A DNA stretch of 64,000 nt from Farysia itapuensis (lineage: Eukaryota; Basidiomycota; Ustilaginomycetes; Ustilaginales; Ustilaginaceae), in NCBI GenBank assembly GCA_023212645.1, contig JALBYC010000012.1, forward strand, positions 362,198-426,197, read 5' to 3'. This document shows, one piece after another, positions 56,780-64,000 of the stretch. Under the pieces are notes generated by a model. It made no database searches, was not told where the DNA came from, and saw nothing but the letters and a program-made list of their open reading frames with translations. Both the position numbers and the translations under genes were made by a program. Positions within the stretch are counted from its first letter, which is position 1, and each line of letters opens with the position of its first letter.

Positions 56780-58733
56780 CCCGGACGTACGTCCAGGCGA
56801 GACTGCAATATGGACGTTAGTGGTGTTGTACAAGATATGACATTATGCTCCCCAGCTTCGTTATCTGAGCGGAGTCTAAATCTGACTTCTCTTATCGGCA
56901 TCCGGGTAACCATCCAATGCGAATATCCGATTACCGACATTTCCTAGTTTGTCGCACAACGACCTCCACGTATCCCATCCACGACTTTGCACTCGAACAG
57001 ACAGAACGCATGCTTCAGTGACCGTCGAGACTTTTGCACTCACGGAGTGCTGCGGGTCATCCTAAATACTCCCATGGTCAGCTCTTCTCTCGACGGCACT
57101 GGACACTGTTCTTTGCAGCGCTGTCAGAGCCTGCTCGGACCTTGGAGGCAAGTAGATGGCCTGTTCACGGCACACCCTGTGCGGAAGCCCAACCAACCTC
57201 GTCTTGCTACAAAGCACATGAGCTGAATGTCGTAATCGCTCCAGATAGTAAGCCTCGTCCCAACACGATCCTGCCTAATCCTTGACCTGGATGGATGCTG
57301 GGGAAACGTAGTCGTTCAGCCGATATTCTTGCAGTCGACGAGGACGTGCGAAGGCGTTAACTTTCTCCTCAACGCTTCTGTATTCGACAGGCAGGGTTCT
57401 GCCCAAGCCCCACCCGCGCGGTGCTCAACACTAGACGAAGACACAAACGTCTTCTTCGACTCTGCATTGCAACTGTGTTCGAAATGCCGGCTTAGGTACG
57501 CTCCTTTTCAATCAAGAGTCGTCGGCATCACAAGACAGTCACAGCTCTTATGACCTCGCCGGACACTATAACAACCACACCGCCAGCTGCGAACTATCTT
57601 CACTCAGTCGCAAAGTACGGCAAACGGACAGTCAGACACCACATTGCAGAGGTTTCCGTGACGACTTCAAATATTGTGCCTGCGTCTCACTTTCGGAAAC
57701 TCTACTGCCCACAATCGGCTTCTATTTGCAAAAGTGCATCGATGTGTTGGTGCCTTTTGAGACAACAGCAAAATTTTGCAATTTCATCCGCTTGGGACAC
57801 AAAGCGAGCGCTCGAGATACATACAGCTGCAACGAGCAGTACGCTACTTGCCTACGATATTATCGATAGTTCATGTCTAGGGTGACAGGATCAGCATGGA
57901 ACACAAGAGGCCCGTATTCGCAGGAAAAGGGCCTGCAAGAGATGTAGCCGGTCAAACCACCTGCCCTCAGCGATCCCCTTGCCTCGTTCCCCCTAAGACG
58001 CAAGCGAGCACCAACGAGGTGCTCGAATTGAGCAAGAGAGGAGCTCGACGGCCATGTCCATAGGGCTGACAGAATCAGACAGAATCATAACCCGTTTCGT
58101 TTATTGCTTAAATGATGGGCATGACAGCCCAGACTAGAGCATTACTGTCAAACGCCTCTTGTCGGGCCCTCACCAGACTGCATCACCAACTCAGAAGCAA
58201 AGTCAAAGCTGCAGTCCTTTTGGTGCTGCCTTGTGTTCCTGCTCTATTCGCAAGACAACAACGGTAGAGTGCCACTCCGCCACCTGAGAGCGACGAAGTT
58301 CGAAACTCTGCGTCCTATCGAAGCAGTCCAAAGTTTCCCCGTCGTTGCAGACGCCAATGACGATTTTGTATCTCCGGATGTCTCGCGCAGGATCACTACT
58401 GGCTGCTTCGCTCTCCGAGATTCCTTTATTGATGGCTCCGTGCTTGGGAGATCAACGTATCTCAGTCAGTACTTCTGCTGCAGCTGAATGCTGAGCAGCC
58501 GCTGTCACCAGCGCGCGGCTCAAGACACACTTACCAGCAAGGGCTATTCGAGACATCACGTAGAACCCAATCTTTCGTCGAAATCCGCAGCGAGCCCAGA
58601 TTTGTTGCGCACAAGTCCAGCGACAGAAAGAACAAAAGCAATGGTCATCTCGCACTCTGTCGTCATCTGAACACTTCGCCTATTTCTGCCTGCTTCCAGC
58701 GAACCGATCACTTGTTGCGCTCACCCGCCTGTC
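56780..58733. other. gene-poor stretch before the retroelement remnants
   Basis: Nearly 2 kb carry no recognisable gene. A 111-residue plus-strand ORF with an ATG (57550-57885) has no family resemblance and an amino-acid make-up typical of chance frames. Base composition is more even than in the gene-dense part. The first few hundred bases presumably include the promoter of the Zn2Cys6 gene. Confidence 0.45.
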
Positions 58734-59564
58734 CGACTCAAGGCGGAAAACCGTATCTATCGCCGAAAACTCGATGCTCGCGCTGCTGGACGACAGCTTG
58801 CCTGCTGCTCTAGTTCCCTTTCTACTACCGAGTTCTTGGGATTCGTTATCAGCTCAGACGGCCTAGCCATGGCACCCAGCAAAATCGAATCAGTCATCAT
58901 CTGGCCCGCACCCACTGAAATGCGCGATGTGCAAGCCTTCCTTGGCTTCGCCAATTTTTACCGTCGATTTATCAAAGGCTACTCCCGAATCATACTCCCA
59001 CTCACACGCCTTCTCCAAAAGGACGCTTCCTTCTCCTGGGACTCTGACACACAAGTACGACCAAGAGATTCGCACAGCGTCTCTGGTCGAACTGTAGCTT
59101 TTCAACTGCACAATCACGACGTTCGAAGATTGATTTCCGACATAAATCAAATCGCCGACACAGCCGGGGAGGTCGGCGACCCCATACCGGACGAGTCGAA
59201 GCTCGTCTCATTGTTCACTGCGGTCCAAAAATCGCAGGCCTACCAAATCCCGCTAATCTGCATGAAGCAGCAGAAAGCGGGATATGACTACCAGGATGCC
59301 TGCCTCGCATTGCTGGAGCACCAAGACCTGTTGGAGCAGGTCATGCCCACTGTCTCTGTTGCCTCCCAAACAGTACGCGCAGCGACTGTTATGGAGGCAC
59401 AAACCCAGCCCCATCATGTCCCCCACACCGTCCGAGCGGCCCAACACCGCAAACCCACCCGGCGCTCTAGCCGGTACTGCATGGTTTGCGGCAAAGAAGA
59501 CCACAAGACCTACTTCTGTCCTGACCGAATTTACAAGAAGCAGGACGCACCTGCAGACAAATGA
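58734..59564 (+). pseudogene. chimeric retroelement ORF: gypsy RT fragment joined to a Gag-like part
   Basis: One open frame runs to TGA at 59562. Its first part is the end of a Ty3/gypsy reverse transcriptase ([20 protein letters not shown], then [16 protein letters not shown]). After FSWDSDTQ at about 59055 the sequence switches to a helical Gag-like segment. This has a CCHC zinc knuckle ([14 protein letters not shown]) near its end, more like a copia-type Gag. RT normally follows Gag and protease, so this order is abnormal. The catalytic RT motif YxDD and most of the domain are absent. No ATG begins the frame cleanly. Confidence 0.75.
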
Positions 59565-59639
59565 GATATCGCGCGCCTTCCGACTTAACGCGTCAGCAAC
59601 AATCGCACCGAGCATCAGGGCTGTCACGAACCTAGCCTA

Positions 59640-59858
59640 GGGACGGGCAAGGACAGGACAGAAAGACAGCAGGACGTGAGAGACGGGCGAGAGGCGAATG
59701 ACAAGCAGGCGAAGGAAACTGAGACAAGTGTTGAGATTGCTGAGGCAGGCAGGAAGGCAAGGTGTTCAAGGTGTGACAGATCGGTGTGAATCTTTGAGGA
59801 GCTAGAAACTGGAGAGAAGACTATGGGGCGTGAATGGCATGCTATATATATGTGAGTG
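59640..59858. repeat. purine-rich spacer between retroelement pieces
   Basis: The stretch is dominated by GACAGG/GAGGC-like purine runs. It starts shortly after a TGTCACGAACC string (59622) that resembles the first bases of gypsy-type LTRs. It could be a partial LTR of a second element, but no matching second copy was found in the window. Confidence 0.3.
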
Positions 59859-61279
59859 TGTCAGGGACCGATGTTAGAGGGCTCAGGCTTGATGCCGAAG
59901 GATTCTTAATCCACAAGGAACTCATCTATGTCCCGGATGCAGAACCAATCAAGGTTTTACTACTGCAACAGGCACATGATGCGCCCGAGGCTGGCCACCC
60001 CGGTGTCGCTAAGACGATGGAAATCTTCCAGCGAAATTTCATTTGGCCTCGAATGCGCCAATTCATCCAAGAATACATCCAGTCTTGTGATTCGTGTCAG
60101 CGCAACAAAGCCTCACACCACGCTCCTTACGGTCTGCTTCAGCCGCTCCCAATCCCAACAGGACCATGGAAATCTCTCTCTATGGACCATATCACCGACC
60201 TGCCGCCTTCCCAAGGTTTTGATGCAATTCTCGTTGTAGTGGACCGATTTACCAAAATGGCTCACTACATCAAAGCCAAGCGACAGGATACGGCAAGGGA
60301 ACTGGCAGGGCAATTCCTCAACCATGTTTTTCGACATCACGGTCTCCCGTCTGACATCGTCAGCGACCGCGGCACGACTTTCACGTCCCTTTGGTGGAAA
60401 GAGTTTCTCAAACTTCTCAAAGTCACGCCCAACTTCTCCACAGCCTTCCATCCCCAGTCCGATGGCCAAACTGAACGTCTCAATCAGAGTCTCGAGCAGC
60501 ATCTCCGCACGTACTGCCATTACCTACAAAACGACTGGGCGGACCTTCTTCCCCTCGCCGAATTTTCCTATAACGCCAGCCACCATTCGGCCATTGGCAC
60601 CACGCCCTTCTACGCTGACCGTGGTTATAACCCACAAATCTTCATCCAGCTGCAATCGACCCCAGTCGCCCATGTTCACGACCGTCTAAAGCACATTCAG
60701 GCAATTCAGCATCTCGTCAAAAACAATATCGCCAAAGCGCAAGCTTCATATGTGTTCTGGTCCAACAAGCGGCGCTCGGAGGCACCTCCATTCGAAGTCG
60801 GCGACAAAGCTTGGCTCCTACGGCGCCATATCAACACCGTCAGACCGTGCAACAAGCTCGACAATAAGAAGCTTGGTCCATTCACGATCACCGCCAAAAT
60901 CGGCCGCTCTGCTTTCCGACTCGACCTTCCAGCATCCATGAAAATTCATAATGTGTTCCATGTTTCCTTGCTTGACGTTTACCGACCCAACCGCCTCCCC
61001 AGCAGAGAGTCTGCTCGACCTCCTGATCCCATCATCGAAGAAGATGGTGACGTTGTCTGGATTGTCGAAGAACTTCTCGATTCCCGAATCGTTCGCGGCC
61101 GACTCCTCTACCTCGTCGATTGGAAAGGTTTCTCTCCCGAAGACCAAACTTGGGAACCAGCCTCCAACATCATGGATGAAGACCTCATCAAGGCCTTTCA
61201 CCTCAAACATCCTTCCCGTCCTGGCCCTCAAGACCTTCCGCAAGCCTCCTCTTCCCGCTCTCACGGAGCTCGAGCTTGA
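59834..61279 (+). mobile_element. Ty3/gypsy chromovirus-type integrase with chromodomain (3' part of pol)
   Basis: The 481-codon frame is intact from about 59884 to TGA at 61277. It encodes an HHCC zinc domain (H...GHPG, then CDSCQRNK), the integrase core with catalytic D (MDHITDLP), D (SDRGTTF) and E (GQTERLNQ), the GPF/Y-like module (KKLGPFTITAKIG), and a C-terminal chromodomain (VWIVEELLDSR, then WKGFSPEDQTWEP). Reverse transcriptase and Gag are missing upstream. The first 17 codons come from LTR-start sequence and flank, so the element is internally deleted. A PPT-like CCGGGGGTAC follows directly before the 3' LTR. Confidence 0.9.
59859..59883 (+). repeat. 25-bp copy of the LTR start, fused to integrase sequence
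   Basis: These 25 bases, beginning TGTCAGGGACCG, are identical to 61292-61316. They are joined directly and in frame to integrase coding sequence. This looks like the tip of the 5' LTR left at a deletion junction. Confidence 0.85.
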
Positions 61280-61291
61280 ATCCGGGGGTAC

Positions 61292-61560
61292 TGTCAGGGA
61301 CCGATGTTAGAGGGCTATCGCCCCCCAAGTCTGGTACCACTCTTCTGGCATAGTTCACAGCAGCTCACATACAGATAGCTATAAAGTCTATAGTATTCAT
61401 GTACGCTAGTTGCACTCCTATGAACTTTGACCATCTCTTTCGTCACCCCCTAGAGCGCCTGATTCCTTTGCCTTGACCTCGCCTCGATGACGCCCTCTCG
61501 CCTCCGTCTTTGATATGATCGCCTACGGCTTCCACCTCAGCCCTTTCAGTGCCGCTGTCT
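61292..61560 (+). repeat. 3' LTR of the gypsy element (start clear, end not determined)
   Basis: The LTR begins with TGTCAGGGACCG immediately after a polypurine-like CCGGGGGTAC. That is the expected order at the 3' end of a gypsy element. The other boundary cannot be fixed because no full second LTR is present; 61560 is only a guess. Confidence 0.6.
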
Positions 61561-61865
61561 GACAGAGTGAGAGAGTGGCCGAAACGACAGAGACCCTCCG
61601 GGCTTCGCTATAGGCCATGCTGTACACGTCGAGTCTGCCAGCCTGGATGAGGTCGAGAGGCTGGCGCTGAATGAGGTCAGACTAAAGAATGGGCTTCTGT
61701 TGCAATGAGGTCTGGCGTTCAATGAGCTAGGCTGAAGCTGGAGGCTCGAGTGGGGGTTCGAGCGTGGGGGCTCGTGTTAGTCGGAGACGCCGAGACGAGA
61801 CCCGGGCGAGATGACGCTCTAGCTGTCCGATAGCGCCCACTGGGTTCCGAGTCCCAAAACCACTC
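61317..61865. other. noncoding stretch following the gypsy LTR start
   Basis: It includes the presumed rest of the 3' LTR. A following region has repeated GAGG/CTGGCG and AATGAGGTC-like words (about 61640-61730) and GGGGTTCGAG-type words near 61750. No gene is seen. Confidence 0.4.
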
Positions 61866-62165
61866 AGTCCGCTAACCCTGTGGAGGTCATTCATGACAAG
61901 GGCCACGTCCGAGATGTCCTCAGCAAACTCATCCAGCACAAGCTTTACGTCAACGCAGAGAAGTGCGAGTTCAATAAGACACAGACCGAGTTCCTAGGTC
62001 CCTTCCGCATTCTCGAGAAGATTGGTGAACGCGCGTTCCGTCTTGACTTGCCCGACACCATGCGCATCCACAATGTCTTCCATATCTCTCTTCTCGAACG
62101 TTATCACCCGACTTTCAACCTTCTCCGTGACATGTCCAGCCCACCGCCTCCCGATCTTGTTGTCG
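61866..62165 (+). pseudogene. second gypsy remnant: RT fragment fused to integrase C-terminus
   Basis: The frame encodes an RT piece ([20 protein letters not shown], then [14 protein letters not shown]). It continues at once into the integrase C-terminal module ([18 protein letters not shown], then [13 protein letters not shown]). About 500 or more residues that normally separate them are gone. The junction falls at the shared residues FLG/LGP near 61995-62000, suggesting a deletion at short homology. It differs in sequence from the copy at 59834-61279. Confidence 0.8.
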
Positions 62166-62399
62166 TGCCACTTCACATTCCCCTTTGACTTTCTCCTCAG
62201 TTGATATCTCCTCGGGAACTTTGCTCTTTACTCAAAAGGCTTCTCCAGTCAGTCACACCAGTCAATCCCATTTGGCTCTCCCGTCTTCTGCCTTCCGCAA
62301 TTCTATTTGCCCTCTTCTGTCTCTGTTGCTTGCCTGCTGCCTTAGCCCTCTCCTCGGCTTTCTTCTGCCCTCGTCCCGTGACAGTTGGAAAGGGATTAA

Positions 62400-62530
62400 A
62401 TTAGCTTTTCTTTTGTGAATATTGACCCAATCTAATATAATTTAATTATTAATTTAATTAAATTAAATAATTAAAAATTATGGGCCGGCCCATAATTAAA
62501 TAAATTAATTTTAAATAAATAAATAAATAC
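62400..62530. repeat. AT-rich island with TTAA/TAAA simple repeats
   Basis: About 130 bp are almost pure A/T (TTTAATTA and AAATAAAT words), broken only by the GC core of a palindrome at 62476-62497. The contrast with the GC-rich surroundings is strong. Confidence 0.85.
62476..62497. repeat. perfect 22-bp palindrome
   Basis: The sequence is AATTATGGGCC followed by its exact reverse complement, with GGCCGGCC at its centre. It sits inside the AT-rich island. Confidence 0.9.
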
Positions 62531-63872
62531 GAAATTACATAATTCTGTCTGCTGATTCTACTGACAACAATTCTCATGACACGTCCTTTTCACATGCGCG
62601 GAGTAGAGCAAGCCCTTGCGACCTGCCGTACACATAAGTTGGAGTGGATACAACATATTCAACGCCATCAGCATCATCAGTCCTGTCAATACCGTGTTCG
62701 AAGGCTGCGCAGCCTTGAGAATACAATTATCACATCAGAATAGCTGCTGAACGCTGTGGCTCGGCTCTCATTGAATAGGTTACATTTTTGCACTCTATTG
62801 TAAAGGCTCAAAACACTGTCGCATGGTCTCACACAACTGCTCATGGAGTGGCTTTTAATTCGACAGACCAATTTCGCGTCTCGGCGATGCTACCAGGACA
62901 CGAAAAGTCACGTCTTGAGATAGATGTACAGCCACGTTATAGGCTCTTTTTTGGCGTCAGTTTCTGTGCCGCTGCCTCTTGACTTGCGTCGCCATCGACG
63001 CCCTCAATACTAGCAGTCAGACCCCGACGCAAGAGCTGCTCAAAACCGTTCATCCTAGTAGACGCTTGTAAGTTGAAGGCCCGCCGGCAGATGGCGCAGA
63101 CGATACTGAGAAGTACTTCACACTACGACGAATGCTTATTGTGCCCAAGAAAAACTTGTATCATATAGGGCCGCAATTAAGACTCACAATAATGTGTCTA
63201 CCTGTTCTCTCAGCAGTGATTTAGCACCTTTGAGTCTAAGTTCTATGGAAGTGAACGTCAAGCGACCAGAACCTTGCACTGCAAGCGCTATCACACGGGA
63301 GACAAGAAGGCCACCACGGTTACATTTGGTGCAAAACAAATGTGCGAACTGCGACTGCAAGCCTTCAAGGCTTAGCGCGGGAGGTCATGGGCAAAAAATA
63401 AGGCCCTCGAGCATGCTTCGACGGCAACAGAAGAGAGGATAAAGTTAGGCAATTGCGGTGCAAGAAGTCGGAAGGTGCTTGCGGGTATAAGCGGCCAGAC
63501 TAGCAACAGTTGCGGTCCTGCGCGCCCTACTGAACTACAATTCCTAAGCCTTCAGTGCAAGCCAAGATATCCTCGAAAGCGCGCGTCTTCGGACTCGTGA
63601 GCATCAAGTCAGTGCGCGGAGCCTGAGCTTATGTACACATCGAGACTGCTTGTTGTTCAACACGAGAAAGTGTGAAAGGTGTCGATGTGCGAGAAACCTG
63701 AAGGGGCTGGGATATACTAAACCGACAGGCCGGTCTTGTCAGACTGGCAGCCTCTACACACTTTCTGCATCCGACTCTAGACTCCAGTACCTTTAGCGTA
63801 CACAGCGTGTCTGAGCCACATCGAAGGCTACAGCAGATACCTTGACGGGTATCAAGCCAAACAAAGAAGAGT
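62531..63872. other. gene-poor right-end sequence
   Basis: No reading frame on either strand resembles a known family. Longest ATG frames are 60-80 codons. Composition is mixed and lacks the codon periodicity of the left 57 kb. It is most likely decayed repeat DNA or intergenic sequence. Confidence 0.4.
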
Positions 63873-63908
63873 CACTCGCTCAGCCACTCGCTCAGCCACT
63901 CGCTCAGC
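63873..63908 (+). repeat. 12-bp tandem repeat, three copies
   Basis: CACTCGCTCAGC is repeated three times without spacing (63873-63884, 63885-63896, 63897-63908). Confidence 0.95.
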
Positions 63909-63980
63909 TATAGTAAGAGCGACCATGCACCAAGCTAAGCAGGTGACTGCCACCTGGTGTCAGCTATAGTAAAAGCGACC
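63905..63980 (+). repeat. 20-bp direct repeat pair near the window edge
   Basis: CAGCTATAGTAAGAGCGACC (63905-63924) recurs at 63961-63980 with a single change (G to A at position 13). The spacing is 56 bp, so a longer tandem array may continue beyond the window. Confidence 0.9.
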
Positions 63981-64000
63981 CGTGGTCTTCTGAACCGCGG

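Noticed and set aside
57550..57885. 111-residue plus-strand ORF with ATG
   Set aside because: Composition looks random and no family is recognised; the region is gene-poor.
59622..59858. Possible second LTR beginning TGTCACGAACC
   Set aside because: No matching copy, no clear end and no target-site duplication could be found in the window; mentioned only as a possibility.
63873..63980. Tandem repeats as a possible CRISPR array
   Set aside because: The units are contiguous with no regular spacers, and the window is from a eukaryotic genome.

Overview
The window is nuclear DNA from a basidiomycete fungus, most likely a smut or smut-related yeast (Ustilaginomycotina). This rests on gene-dense, GC-rich DNA with mostly intronless genes, on short introns with GTAAGT-type donors where introns occur, and on family-level recognition of the proteins. 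No database search was possible, so species and orthologue assignments are inferences. About 30 protein genes are supported. Starts were re-read by eye: several long reading frames open with GTG or TTG, and I moved those starts to the first sensible ATG.

Layout. 0.6-12.1 kb: a four-exon 75-residue protein, a tail-anchored hypothetical, exosome nuclease DIS3, a dual-specificity phosphatase with a split catalytic domain, a C2H2 zinc-finger protein and phosphopantothenoylcysteine ligase. 12.1-14.4 kb: a scar holding a strong inverted repeat and a frameshifted remnant resembling telomere-linked RecQ-type helicases. 14.4-25.5 kb: an amino-acid permease, a possible WHI5/NRM1-type repressor, a SIZ/PIAS SUMO ligase, a REX-type RNA exonuclease and a heme-thiolate peroxygenase. 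25.9-32.4 kb: four mitochondrial inner-membrane genes (DMAC1-like, MIC10, an EF-hand NADH dehydrogenase, ATP synthase subunit k) interleaved with MGS1 and RER1. 32.5-56.8 kb: YAE1, a coiled-coil protein, DJ-1, TFIIA gamma, a CRAL-TRIO membrane protein, an SDR, RDH54/RAD54B, a SLM1-type TORC2 effector, ALG7, TFIIE alpha, a JmjC protein and a Zn2Cys6 regulator. 56.8-64 kb: no host gene seen; degraded and chimeric LTR retrotransposon pieces, an AT-rich island with a perfect palindrome, and short tandem repeats.

The host genes are mostly housekeeping: RNA decay and processing (DIS3, REX), basal transcription (TOA2, TFA1), genome maintenance (MGS1, RDH54, SIZ1), mitochondrial bioenergetics, and secretory or membrane functions (RER1, ALG7, SLM1, CRAL-TRIO). 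Many are divergent pairs sharing 69-340 bp between start codons.

I found no convincing new multi-gene system. The best leads are the MIC10 protein with a long helical tail, the JmjC and phosphatase genes with large insertions inside their catalytic folds, the mitochondrial gene cluster, the DMAC1-like gene with an unresolved 5' end, and the chimeric retroelement reading frames at the right end.
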